This document shows positions 8,667 to 16,604 of a stretch of 58,747 nt of DNA, one piece after another (position 1 is the stretch's first letter; each line of letters opens with the position of its first letter). The stretch spans positions 1 through 58,747 of the forward strand of contig JAFUEI010000050.1 of the NCBI GenBank assembly GCA_017464025.1, given 5' to 3'. Under the pieces are notes generated by a model. The model was not told the origin of the DNA, made no database searches, and worked only from the letters and a program-made list of their open reading frames with translations. Both the position numbers and the translations under genes were made by a program. This DNA comes from Paludibacteraceae bacterium (GTDB lineage: Bacteria > Bacteroidota > Bacteroidia > Bacteroidales > Paludibacteraceae).

Positions 8667-9092
8667 ATGAAGCACATAGAAGTAGTAGCGGCGATCATAC
8701 GAGATAGCGAGGGGCGTGTTTTCGCGACGCAACGCGGTTATGGCGAGTGGAAAGACTGGTGGGAGTTTCCGGGAGGAAAGATAGAAGCAGGAGAAACTCA
8801 GGAAGAGGCACTCCGCCGCGAGATACGTGAGGAATTGGCAGCAGAAATTGAGGTGGGCGAACTGCTACAGACCATTGACTACGACTACCCGCAGTTTCAT
8901 CTGACGATGCATTGCTTTCTTTGCCGGCTGAAGGAACAAGGAACAACGGACAAAGACCGCTCCACCGAAGGAGCAAAGAACTACACGCTTCTTGAGCACG
9001 AGGCTGCCCGTTGGCTGTTGCCGAATGAACTGGATTCCGTCAGGTGGTTGCCTGCCGATGAGGACATAATAGAAACACTGAAGGCATTGTAA
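8667..9092 (+). CDS. mutT: Nudix hydrolase, MutT/8-oxo-dGTP diphosphatase-like
   Basis: 141 residues. The Nudix box is complete, GGKIEAGETQEEALRREIRE followed by ELAAEI, with the REIREEL helix that binds Mg2+. The short single-domain form, N-terminal IEVVAAIIRDSEGRVFATQR and WWEFPGGK are typical of MutT-type enzymes that hydrolyse 8-oxo-dGTP and so prevent mutations. It is monocistronic with its own promoter. The extended linker around residues 93-108 (QGTTDKDRSTEGAKN) is longer than in E. coli MutT. Confidence 0.85.
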   Translation: MKHIEVVAAIIRDSEGRVFATQRGYGEWKDWWEFPGGKIEAGETQEEALRREIREELAAEIEVGELLQTIDYDYPQFHLTMHCFLCRLKEQGTTDKDRSTEGAKNYTLLEHEAARWLLPNELDSVRWLPADEDIIETLKAL

Positions 9093-9105
9093 TACTCATA
9101 TCAAT

Positions 9106-9193
9106 ATGACAACAGAGATACGACATTCAGATACCTGCGAAGGACAGGCCATTGCATAGCAGATAGTAATGGCTGCCGCGGAATCACGCAATA
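9106..9193 (+). pseudogene. Possible N-terminal relic of a GNAT acetyltransferase
   Basis: From ATG 9106 the frame reads MTTEIRHSDTCEGQAIA, then TAG, then QIVMAAAESRNNC. Read across the stop this resembles the first 30 residues of Bacteroidota GNAT proteins (IRxATxxDxxAIAxIVMxA). No downstream GNAT motif remains before the promoter of the next gene. Weak but specific-looking; it could be chance. Confidence 0.3.
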
Positions 9194-9222
9194 ATTGTCT
9201 ATTCATTTTTATTTTGTATTTG

Positions 9223-9230
9223 TAATTTTG
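9223..9230 (+). promoter_or_regulatory. Probable -7 element of the gene at 9280
   Basis: TAATTTTG in an AT-rich stretch, 49 nt before the ATG. No good TTTG lies at the expected 19-20 bp spacing, so only the -7 box is claimed. Confidence 0.45.
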
Positions 9231-9279
9231 CGGCACGTTATGGTATCTGGAATTTAATAAAATCTAAATAGATATACGC

Positions 9280-11445
9280 ATGAAACATCTTCTTTCTGCC
9301 GTTGCATGGCTTATGATAGCCACAATGACATGGGCTGCCGGAATCAATTATGATGGTGCAACCCTCGAATTAAACAATGATTTCACTCGCACCGAATGTG
9401 GTACATCGAAAAAGAAAGTAATGAAAGAAGTGAGCGGCATGGCTGCTTCACGTCAAACCACCGGCTACCTTTGGGCACATGGCGATGAGAATACCAATGA
9501 AGATAAGAAGATTATCGCCATCAAGCCCGATGGAACATTAGCCATGACCGTTATGATAAGCGGCGACCCCGGGCGCGATGACTGGGAAGATATAGCCACC
9601 GGTATCTATGACGGCAAAAACTATATTTTCATCGGCGCCTTCGGCGACAATAACAAAAAATTCAAAGACGAGTATTATATCTACTATCTTGAAGAACCGG
9701 AAATAACATCCGGCACACAAACAGCGAATGTCAAATACATTCGTTTCGGCTATCCGGATGACAATGCTCATAACACCGAGACCCTGATGTATGACAATAT
9801 GGAACAAATGTTTTACATTGTTGACAAGGTGGAAGGCGGCGCATGTACATTATATCGTCTGCCCTTCAAAACCAACTATGGCACCGGCGTACAGAAACTG
9901 ACCGAAGTATGTAAATTGGGCAATGGTAACACCTTCGACCTTGTATGTGGCGGAGACATAACACCCGATGGCAGATGGATGGCTATTAAGAACTATGGGT
10001 ATATTCTGCTGTGGGAGCGTCAGGGCAGTGAGAGCCTGAGCGAAACCGCCAAACGCCGGCCGCAACAAATTGCTGCCTACCAAGAGGAGAAGCAAGGCGA
10101 GGTACTCGCGTGGACGGATGCTACCACATTCTATACCACGAGCGATGCTACCAAAGATGTGCCTATCTATCAGTATGTCCGCAAAGCCGACTATTCGCTT
10201 GCCAATATTACAAGTATCACTATCAATGGCAAAGCATTGGCGGACTATAATTCCGGACAATCAAGTTATGACGTCGAATTGGCCTATGGCACGACAACAC
10301 TGCCAACAGTAGCCGCCTCCGCAAGCGACGAAGGACAAATAATAGTTGTACAAGCCACAGAGCTACCGGGCAATGCAACCGTAATATGTACTTCGCATGA
10401 TGGTAAAAATCAAGTTATCTATACCATCCGGTTCAGCGTTTCTGCCACTCCAAGTAGTGACGCCACGCTGAAGAGTCTAACTGTCAACGGTTCTATAATA
10501 GACGGCTTTAGTGCTGATAAATATGAATACATAATGGAGATTGCCTACCTCGCCGCAGTACCTGTGGTTACGGCCGAAACCCATGATGAACATGCCACAG
10601 TGGTGGTAAACAACTTGACAGAAGTAAGCAAAACACCGTCGAATGTGACTATTGTGGTAACTGCTCAGGACAAGGAGACGAGTCTCACCTACACGATTGC
10701 TTTCCACCGTGCAGATGCCATCAAACAAATCAATGAAGTGGTGATGAGCAATCATTATAATGCCTTTATCAACGAGGGCGAAACAGTTATTCGCGCTTAT
10801 TATCTTGCAGGAGAGCAAGAACCAACCATAGCAAGTTATAAAGTAAGCGAGGGGGCGACACTGGTTCAAAACGGCAAGGCCGTTATCCTGACCGGAGCAG
10901 ATGGCACTACCGCCGGATATACACTCGACATTCAACCTGTTGAGCCTGTCGGATATACGGATAAAGAGATAGTGTTCGACGGCACGGAGACATGGGTGAA
11001 AAGTCCGTATGGCTGGGATAGTACCAAGAAATGGAAATTCTCCAAGACTGACACCGATTATAGTCGTGAAATAGCGGGAAAGACACATGTTGATATATTT
11101 CTGCCTGCATGCGACACTGTGGTAGTGAAGTCAATGGACAGCAAAGAGCGTGATGCGCGCTTCTATATCAATGGCGAAGCATTAGGCGACAAAACGCTGC
11201 TCAAGATATCAGGTAACACATTCGTGGTAAAACAATCGGCTGCCTTTATGCTTACGATAGTTTCTGCACAGAGCAGTGGCGACGGAGGAGTGAAAGCAAT
11301 ACGGATGGCACGTGCCAACACTCCTACAAGCATCAGGAATGTTGCAGCCACCCCAACAAACGCTGTCAAGATAATGTGGAACGGACAAATCATTATTATC
11401 CGCAATAAGCGAGCATATAACACATTAGGTATCCCGATAAAATAA
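9280..11445 (+). CDS. Secreted protein with N-terminal beta-propeller-like region, cadherin-like repeats and a short C-terminal export tag
   Basis: 721 residues with a signal peptide (LLSAVAWLMIATMTWAAG). Residues about 25-300 have propeller-like features (SGMAASRQTTGYLWAHGD, DDWEDIATG, GGDITPDGRWMAIKNYGY), as in extracellular esterase-like or phytase-like propellers. Two Cadherin-like_beta-sandwich repeats follow (about 300-480; the second begins DATLKSLTVNGSIIDGFSAD), then a beta-rich region of unknown family. The end, VKIMWNGQIIIIRNKRA then YNTLGIPIK, matches the short Prevotella-type C-terminal tag. I infer an exported, possibly surface, protein; no catalytic site is evident. It stands alone and is more AT-rich than its neighbours. 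Confidence 0.7.
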   Translation: MKHLLSAVAWLMIATMTWAAGINYDGATLELNNDFTRTECGTSKKKVMKEVSGMAASRQTTGYLWAHGDENTNEDKKIIAIKPDGTLAMTVMISGDPGRDDWEDIATGIYDGKNYIFIGAFGDNNKKFKDEYYIYYLEEPEITSGTQTANVKYIRFGYPDDNAHNTETLMYDNMEQMFYIVDKVEGGACTLYRLPFKTNYGTGVQKLTEVCKLGNGNTFDLVCGGDITPDGRWMAIKNYGYILLWERQGSESLSETAKRRPQQIAAYQEEKQGEVLAWTDATTFYTTSDATKDVPIYQYVRKADYSLANITSITINGKALADYNSGQSSYDVELAYGTTTLPTVAASASDEGQIIVVQATELPGNATVICTSHDGKNQVIYTIRFSVSATPSSDATLKSLTVNGSIIDGFSADKYEYIMEIAYLAAVPVVTAETHDEHATVVVNNLTEVSKTPSNVTIVVTAQDKETSLTYTIAFHRADAIKQINEVVMSNHYNAFINEGETVIRAYYLAGEQEPTIASYKVSEGATLVQNGKAVILTGADGTTAGYTLDIQPVEPVGYTDKEIVFDGTETWVKSPYGWDSTKKWKFSKTDTDYSREIAGKTHVDIFLPACDTVVVKSMDSKERDARFYINGEALGDKTLLKISGNTFVVKQSAAFMLTIVSAQSSGDGGVKAIRMARANTPTSIRNVAATPTNAVKIMWNGQIIIIRNKRAYNTLGIPIK

Positions 11446-11531
11446 AAGTAACCGGATAGTGTTATACCTTCTAAAAAAAATGAGATGGAGTTGTTTCTAC
11501 GCGAACCGGAAGCAATAATCTACGATTGTTT

Positions 11532-11732
11532 ATGACACATTTACCCAATAATCCCGCCATACTTGTCTCGGCAGTCAACATGCTGCTACGCGACGAAGAA
11601 TTCGACTCGCTTGAGGCTTTGTGCTACAACTTCAACCGCGAGCCGGAAGAGCTGCGGCAATATCTTCTTCAAAACGGCTTTACATACAGCGCTCAACAAA
11701 AGCAATTCCGTCCTATAGGTTATGATAAGTAA
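11532..11732 (+). CDS. DUF4250 family small protein
   Basis: 66 residues from ATG 11532 (an upstream TTG at 11526 is unlikely). THLPNNPAILVSAVNMLLRDEEFDSLEALC is characteristic of DUF4250, a short helical protein of unknown function that is widespread in Bacteroidota and Firmicutes. The next gene starts inside its last codons (ATG 11722), so the two are translationally coupled. Confidence 0.8.
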   Translation: MTHLPNNPAILVSAVNMLLRDEEFDSLEALCYNFNREPEELRQYLLQNGFTYSAQQKQFRPIGYDK

Positions 11733-12015
11733 AACGGCTATTGATATTGCGTACGCATTTATACACCAGAAGCTTCAGGTGTATATGTATTCCAATATGA
11801 ATTGGCAGCGCGATGACATAGAGGCGTCAATAGGCAATTATGTGCAACAGATGAATCGCGAACTTTATCAAACCATCTCGGAAGACAAACCGGAATTTCT
11901 GCTTACACACGGCCGGTTTGAACAAGATATGAAGCAGGCCGTTGAACATTTGGAAAAATTGATGCACATACCTGAAACCCTCCAAAATCCGCTCTCACAA
12001 CACCCCGTTTTTTGA
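11722..12015 (+). CDS. Small hypothetical protein coupled to the DUF4250 gene
   Basis: 97 residues, mostly helical and hydrophilic (NYVQQMNRELYQTISEDKPE, FEQDMKQAVEHLEKLM), with no signal peptide or known motif. It overlaps the end of the DUF4250 gene by 11 nt, which supports that it is real. I do not recognise the family. A strong inverted repeat begins 22 nt after its stop. Confidence 0.6.
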   Translation: MISKTAIDIAYAFIHQKLQVYMYSNMNWQRDDIEASIGNYVQQMNRELYQTISEDKPEFLLTHGRFEQDMKQAVEHLEKLMHIPETLQNPLSQHPVF

Positions 12016-12036
12016 CACTCCCACACCCCAAAACAA

Positions 12037-12067
12037 AGCACGGATATACCTTTTTTGTATCCGTGCT
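12037..12067. terminator. Inverted repeat, probable terminator after the DUF4250 pair
   Basis: AGCACGGATA (12037-12046) pairs perfectly with TATCCGTGCT (12058-12067) around an 11-nt T-rich loop. The T tract after the stem (CCGTTTTCTG) is poor, so termination strength is uncertain. Confidence 0.5.
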
Positions 12068-12099
12068 CCGTTTTCTGACATTACACCGCCACATTTTTC

Positions 12100-12192
12100 T
12101 ATGTGAAAATGCGAAAATGCGAAAATGTCTCCTCCGTAGCCTTGCCCAACCCATGCCCTCGCCCCTTTTTCGCATTTTCGCATTTTCACATA
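12100..12192. repeat. Perfect 22-bp inverted repeat built of GAAAATGC octamers, 49-nt spacer
   Basis: Left arm 12100-12121 (TATGTGAAAATGCGAAAATG then CG) is the exact reverse complement of 12171-12192. Each arm is made of tandem GAAAATGC octamers (three in the left arm region, running to 12126). The spacer is C-rich. It sits between two transcription units and could be a REP/BIME-like palindrome or a structured RNA; a RAYT transposase gene lies 9 kb away. Confidence 0.7.
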
Positions 12193-12266
12193 TCCGGCAA
12201 CTCCACAATTCCACTGCACGACAATTATCCCCTCTGACAAAAATCATAATAAATTATGATAAAGCC

Positions 12267-12297
12267 TTTCGTGATTCAGAAAAAATACCTACCTTTG
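12267..12297 (+). promoter_or_regulatory. Promoter of the fumarate reductase iron-sulfur gene
   Basis: TACCTTTG (12290-12297) with a weak TTTC at 12267-12270, spacing 19 bp. ATG follows 38 nt later. It shows the gene is transcribed on its own. Confidence 0.6.
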
Positions 12298-12335
12298 CAA
12301 CGTGAAGTGAATATACGTTAAAACAGCATATTGTA

Positions 12336-13091
12336 ATGGACAAAAACATCAACATCAAGGTTCGCGTCTGGAGACAGGCAGGACCAAAAGCCAAAGGTTA
12401 TTTCGAAACCTATGAGCTGAAGAACATCTTCCAAGGTGCTTCTTTCCTTGAGATGATGGACATCCTCAATGAACAACTCATCTCCGAACACAAAGATCCT
12501 ATCGCATTCGACCACGATTGCCGTGAAGGCATCTGCGGCATGTGTTCCATGTACGTCAACGGTCATCCTCACGGACCTGACAGCGCCATCACCACCTGCC
12601 AGCTCCACATGCGCAAGTTCAACGATGGCGACACCATCACCGTAGAGCCATGGCGCTCGCATGCTTTCCCCGTAATCAAAGACCTGATGGTGGACCGAAA
12701 AGCATACGACAAGATTATGGCGGCCGGAGGCTTCATCTCCGTCAACACCGGCGGTGTGCCCGATGCCAATGCCATACCTATCCCCAAGGAAAAAGCCGAT
12801 GAGGCCATGGATGCCGCTTCGTGTATCGGTTGTGGCGCATGCGCTGCCGCCTGCAAGAATGGCTCGGCAATGCTCTTCGTGGCTGCCAAGGTAAGCCAAC
12901 TGGCCCTGCTCCCGCAAGGTCGTGTTGAGGCAAAAGCCCGTGCCAAAGCTATGGTAGCCAAGATGGATGAACTCGGTTTCGGCAATTGCACCAATACCGG
13001 AGCCTGCGCTGCCGAATGCCCCAAGCAGGTGAGTCTGGCTAATATCGCCCGTTTGAACCGCGAATTCATTGGGGCGAAGTTCAGCGACTGA
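12336..13091 (+). CDS. frdB: Succinate dehydrogenase/fumarate reductase iron-sulfur subunit
   Basis: 251 residues. The N-terminal plant-type ferredoxin domain carries the [2Fe-2S] ligands in [15 protein letters not shown] with a further Cys in TTCQLHM. The C-terminal domain has [15 protein letters not shown] and [15 protein letters not shown] for the [4Fe-4S] and [3Fe-4S] clusters. It passes electrons between the membrane quinone subunit and FrdA, the last step of fumarate respiration in Bacteroidota. Unusually, neither frdA nor frdC is next to it: it has its own promoter and terminator. The partners must be outside the window. Confidence 0.93.
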   Translation: MDKNINIKVRVWRQAGPKAKGYFETYELKNIFQGASFLEMMDILNEQLISEHKDPIAFDHDCREGICGMCSMYVNGHPHGPDSAITTCQLHMRKFNDGDTITVEPWRSHAFPVIKDLMVDRKAYDKIMAAGGFISVNTGGVPDANAIPIPKEKADEAMDAASCIGCGACAAACKNGSAMLFVAAKVSQLALLPQGRVEAKARAKAMVAKMDELGFGNCTNTGACAAECPKQVSLANIARLNREFIGAKFSD

Positions 13092-13114
13092 CCCGACGCC
13101 AGCATCTTCCTATC

Positions 13115-13147
13115 AGGATACACTTCTAACAAGTGTATCCTTTTTTT
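13115..13147 (+). terminator. Intrinsic terminator of frdB
   Basis: Perfect 11-bp stem AGGATACACTT / AAGTGTATCCT with a 5-nt loop, followed by a T7 run (13141-13147). Confidence 0.9.
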
Positions 13148-13206
13148 ATATTCCAACGGCGGGGAAGTGACATCCTGAGCCGCATGAGGCCTGACAAAAA
13201 CGCATG

Positions 13207-13238
13207 TTTGGACATGTCAACAAAAAGCAGTACTTTTG
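13207..13238 (+). promoter_or_regulatory. Promoter of the His-rich protein / TonB receptor operon
   Basis: TTTG (13207-13210), 20 bp, TACTTTTG (13231-13238). The next ATG is at 13246, only 8 nt after the box, so the transcript is leaderless or nearly so. This position rules out the longer frame that starts at 13204. Confidence 0.75.
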
Positions 13239-13245
13239 CAGCACA

Positions 13246-13614
13246 ATGAGAAGACAACCGCCATATCGGATATGGAGTATCGTCATTCTGTTGGCGATAT
13301 GCCACTTGTCTGTCGTCAAGGGCTTGCACCACCATTCCTCACCCACCCATATACACAGCACCGTCTGCGTACTGGACGGAGCCGACTTGTCGGACAATAA
13401 AGCCCACCATCACCCGTCCGTTTTGCCGGCCGTACACGATGATAAAGACCATTGTGTCATCTGTCAGTTTCAGATAGTGAAACTGCAGAAGCCCGTGAGA
13501 TTCGCACGGCTCATTGTGCTACCACAGTACGAGACGCTCTATCTTTCTTCCAACCTCTTTCTGCAGGAGCATCTTTCCTCCCTCCTGCGAGGCCGTGCAC
13601 CGCCCGTCTGCTGA
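13246..13614 (+). CDS. Small exported His-rich protein of a probable metal-uptake operon
   Basis: 122 residues from ATG 13246, chosen because the promoter overlaps the earlier ATG at 13204. A signal peptide (IWSIVILLAICHLSVVKG) is followed by His-rich clusters LHHHSSPTHIH and KAHHHPS and a CVICQF motif, then a hydrophilic C-terminus. It has no recognised domain. Position before a TonB receptor and a His-rich DUF4625 lipoprotein suggests binding of a divalent metal such as zinc in the periplasm (inference). Spacing to the receptor gene is 45 bp. Confidence 0.7.
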   Translation: MRRQPPYRIWSIVILLAICHLSVVKGLHHHSSPTHIHSTVCVLDGADLSDNKAHHHPSVLPAVHDDKDHCVICQFQIVKLQKPVRFARLIVLPQYETLYLSSNLFLQEHLSSLLRGRAPPVC

Positions 13615-13659
13615 TAACCGACTGACTATTTTGATTATCAACAGACAATTCGGCACATC

Positions 13660-15816
13660 ATGTTATTATCAGACATTTTGCTTGCCGCATTGTTGTCCGC
13701 GGAGCCGTTTATCGGAGCTGACACCAGTGTGTTGCATATAGACGAGGTGACAGTAACGGCCAGCAGGCAGCGACAGCTGCCAAGTCCGCTAAGCAGCGTA
13801 CAACTGACAGGAGAAACGCTCCGACAGCAGGTGCAACCCTCGTTGGCGATGAGCCTGAACCGCATCGCCGGCGTACAGGCCTCGGCTGTAGGTTCTGCGC
13901 AATCAAGACCCGCCATACGCGGGTTGGGCTTCAACCGGCTGAGCGTAATACGCGACGGCATCCGCCATGAAGGACAACAATGGGGCGAGGATCACGGACT
14001 GGAGATAGACCAGTTCTCCATAGATCGCATTGAGGTCATCAAAGGGCCCGCCGCCCTGCTGTACGGCTCCGACGCTGTGGGAGGCGCGCTTGTGGTGTCA
14101 TCGGCCAAACGGCCAACGCTTCCCATAGAAGGACAAGTGCATCTTTTCACCCGCACCAACAACCTCCTCTTCGGCGGCTCAGCCCGTATAGAAGGTATCC
14201 GGAAAGGCTTTTTCTGGCGTGTCCAGGGCACTTGGCAGGACTATGCCGACTACCGTGTCCCCACTGATAGCATTGAATACCACTCATACCGCATACCGCT
14301 CCATAAGCAAACGCTTCGCAACACAGCAGGGCGCGAGGCGGACGGAAGCCTCACCCTTGGCTATGCCGCCTACCGCTGGCACACCTGCCTGAAGGTATAT
14401 GAGACCTATGCTGCCAGCGGCTTCTTTGCCAACGCTCACGGGCTGGAGGTGCGTCTGTCGGACATTGACTACGACCGCAGTCGCCGTGACATAGATTTAC
14501 CCCGACAGCAAGTCAACCACCTGCAAGTGCTATCGCACACGGTATATACCGGCGGAGAGTGGGCATTGGAAGCTGACCTCGCATGGCAGCACAACCTGCG
14601 AAGCGAATTCTCGGAACCCGTATCGCACGGCTATATGCCTACGCCCGACAGCGAATTGGAGCGGCAGTTCTCGAAACACACGGCTACAGCCAATTTCACA
14701 AGTCGCTGGCAAGTGCACAAACATCACACGCTGCGCTTCGGACTCAACACCGAAATGCAGCACAACCGCCGTAGCGGATGGGGATTTATCCTGCCCGATT
14801 TCGAGACCTACAGTGCCGGTATCTATGCCTCCGAGCGCTGGGAAGCAACCCCATTCCTCACGATGGATGCAGGGCTGCGTTACGACTACACATATATCAA
14901 TATACATGCCTACAGCGACTGGTACACAACCCCCAATCTGTCATCGGAAGAAGGTGGCTACCTATTTCGGCAACGTTCACAGGAGCTTCAACGAAACTTC
15001 CATAGTTTCACATGGTCGGCCGGCATCAGCTATCACAAGAAAGGCTGGTTGCTGAAAGTTCATGCCGGCAAAGCCTTCCGCGTGCCGACCGCCAAAGAGC
15101 TCGGCACCAATGGCGTGAACTACCATATCTTCCGCTACGAGGAAGGCAATGCAGGTCTGCATGCAGAAGAGAGTTATCAGGCCGACCTGAGCGCCGCATG
15201 GGAAAACAAGTTCCTGCATATACAGGCAGAGCCTTTTTTCGGATGGTTCCCGAATTATATTTACCTCTGTCCTACCTCAGGATATAGTGAAGGCCTGCAG
15301 GTGTATCATTACACACAAGCCCAAGTGGTGCGCACGGGTTTCGAAGCAGAACTGACGGCACGGCCTTGGGAACATCTGGAGCTACGGGTGCAAGGCGAGT
15401 GGTTGTTTGCCCGGCAATTGTCAGGCGACAAACGGGGCTACGGTCTGCCGTTTTCCCCGCCATGGAGGCTGATGCCGGAAGTGAAGTTTGTATGGGGGAA
15501 AGAGCCGGACAGCAGCAATCCGATGCAGGAAAGCGTCTTGCACAAAGTGTTGTCAAAAGGCTATTTTGCCGTGGATGTGCGCCTTGCCGGTGCCCAGCAC
15601 GACATTGTTCCTCCTGAGAAGCCCACTGACGGCTGGTGGACTCTGAATCTGCAAGCCGGACAATGTTTCCGTTTGACGGGCTGCACACTTTCCCTCAGTT
15701 TGACGGCCGAAAACCTGTTGGACACCAAATATTACGACCACACCAGTTACTACCGCCTGATAGACATACCCGAACCGGGATGGAACATCGGCGTAATGGC
15801 TGGAGTGATATTCTAA
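13660..15816 (+). CDS. TonB-dependent outer-membrane receptor, probable metal/cofactor uptake
   Basis: 718 residues: signal peptide, a plug beginning IDEVTVTASRQRQLPSPLSS (a TonB-box-like DEVTVTA), then AIRGLGFNRLSVIRDGIR and VEVIKGP-like IDRIEVIKGPAALLYGSDAV, and a 22-strand barrel ending LTAENLLDTKYYDHTSYY and GWNIGVMAGVIF. It lacks the carboxypeptidase-like N-terminal extension of SusC proteins, so it is a classic siderophore/metal type. The two His-rich neighbours make zinc or another divalent metal the most likely substrate, as for ZnuD-like receptors; this is inference from context. Confidence 0.85.
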   Translation: MLLSDILLAALLSAEPFIGADTSVLHIDEVTVTASRQRQLPSPLSSVQLTGETLRQQVQPSLAMSLNRIAGVQASAVGSAQSRPAIRGLGFNRLSVIRDGIRHEGQQWGEDHGLEIDQFSIDRIEVIKGPAALLYGSDAVGGALVVSSAKRPTLPIEGQVHLFTRTNNLLFGGSARIEGIRKGFFWRVQGTWQDYADYRVPTDSIEYHSYRIPLHKQTLRNTAGREADGSLTLGYAAYRWHTCLKVYETYAASGFFANAHGLEVRLSDIDYDRSRRDIDLPRQQVNHLQVLSHTVYTGGEWALEADLAWQHNLRSEFSEPVSHGYMPTPDSELERQFSKHTATANFTSRWQVHKHHTLRFGLNTEMQHNRRSGWGFILPDFETYSAGIYASERWEATPFLTMDAGLRYDYTYINIHAYSDWYTTPNLSSEEGGYLFRQRSQELQRNFHSFTWSAGISYHKKGWLLKVHAGKAFRVPTAKELGTNGVNYHIFRYEEGNAGLHAEESYQADLSAAWENKFLHIQAEPFFGWFPNYIYLCPTSGYSEGLQVYHYTQAQVVRTGFEAELTARPWEHLELRVQGEWLFARQLSGDKRGYGLPFSPPWRLMPEVKFVWGKEPDSSNPMQESVLHKVLSKGYFAVDVRLAGAQHDIVPPEKPTDGWWTLNLQAGQCFRLTGCTLSLSLTAENLLDTKYYDHTSYYRLIDIPEPGWNIGVMAGVIF

Positions 15817-15864
15817 AATGATTCGGCGTAAAAGCCGATAGCCGCTAACAAAACAACTAACAAA

Positions 15865-16413
15865 ATGAGAAAGAATATTTTCATGAGCCTTTCAACGGCT
15901 CTTATACTGACCCTGCCAACCGCCTGCAACAACAGCGTAAAAGACCTCACACCTCCTGTCATCAGCGACACGGAATTTCTACCTGCCGACTGCGACATCT
16001 ACTATCAGGGAGACACGCTGACCGTCCGGTTCAGTTGTATGGACGATAGCGAACTCGGCAACTTTAACATTGAAATTCACAGCAACTTCGACCACCACAC
16101 CCATGGTACATCGGCCGTGGACTGCAATGAGGACGAAGAAGAGAGCAATCATCAAGAAAAAGATGCCGGGCACGAAAATGAGCATGAAGAAACCAAAGGA
16201 GGATGGATATACAACCGCGACTATGCCATCCCCGCCGGACGACAAGACTACACAGCCGAGCTGCAGATTCCTGTCCCTCCGGATGCTGTCAAGGGAGACT
16301 ACCACTTCATGCTGCGGCTGACCGATGCAGCTGGCTGGCAGAGTTTGAAAGGGGTAGCAATACATATAGAGAACCCCAAACATGCGCCGGCAGGTTCCAC
16401 GTCCCTGCAGTGA
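15865..16413 (+). CDS. DUF4625 His-rich lipoprotein
   Basis: 182 residues with a lipobox (LILTLPTAC, Cys 21). DUF4625 features include TPPVISDTEFLPADC, YYQGDTLTVRF and YHFMLRLTDAAGW, an Ig-like beta sandwich. A long acidic/His insertion (DHHTHGT, CNEDEEESNHQEK, GHENEHEE, about residues 75-112) would bind divalent metal. It follows the TonB receptor by 48 bp and is probably the surface or periplasmic metal-binding partner. DUF4625 biochemistry is not established, to my knowledge. Confidence 0.75.
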   Translation: MRKNIFMSLSTALILTLPTACNNSVKDLTPPVISDTEFLPADCDIYYQGDTLTVRFSCMDDSELGNFNIEIHSNFDHHTHGTSAVDCNEDEEESNHQEKDAGHENEHEETKGGWIYNRDYAIPAGRQDYTAELQIPVPPDAVKGDYHFMLRLTDAAGWQSLKGVAIHIENPKHAPAGSTSLQ

Positions 16414-16475
16414 GCATACAGAGGAGAGGCCGAATGAATCTGTCAGTCCCAGTTTTAATGCGTTTGTCTTGGATG

Positions 16476-16507
16476 TTTGCCTATTCTCGCTTTTTTTCGT
16501 AACTTTG
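16476..16507 (+). promoter_or_regulatory. Promoter of ftsK
   Basis: TTTG (16476-16479), 20 bp, TAACTTTG (16500-16507), giving a leader of about 90 nt before ATG 16605. Confidence 0.75.
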
Positions 16508-16604
16508 CCGTCCGAAATTGCGATGATACGTCCGAGGGAGGCAGACAGCGCCTGTTTTCAGGCAGACTACCCTATATACCTGAACCTTACCAAATCATAC
16601 AACT

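Noticed and set aside
12100-12192. CRISPR array
   Set aside because: Only two arms in inverted, not direct, orientation; the internal unit is 8 nt with no spacers.
13204-13245. N-terminal extension of the His-rich protein (start 13204)
   Set aside because: The -33 and -7 boxes lie inside it, so the mRNA begins after this ATG; the signal peptide starts properly at 13246.
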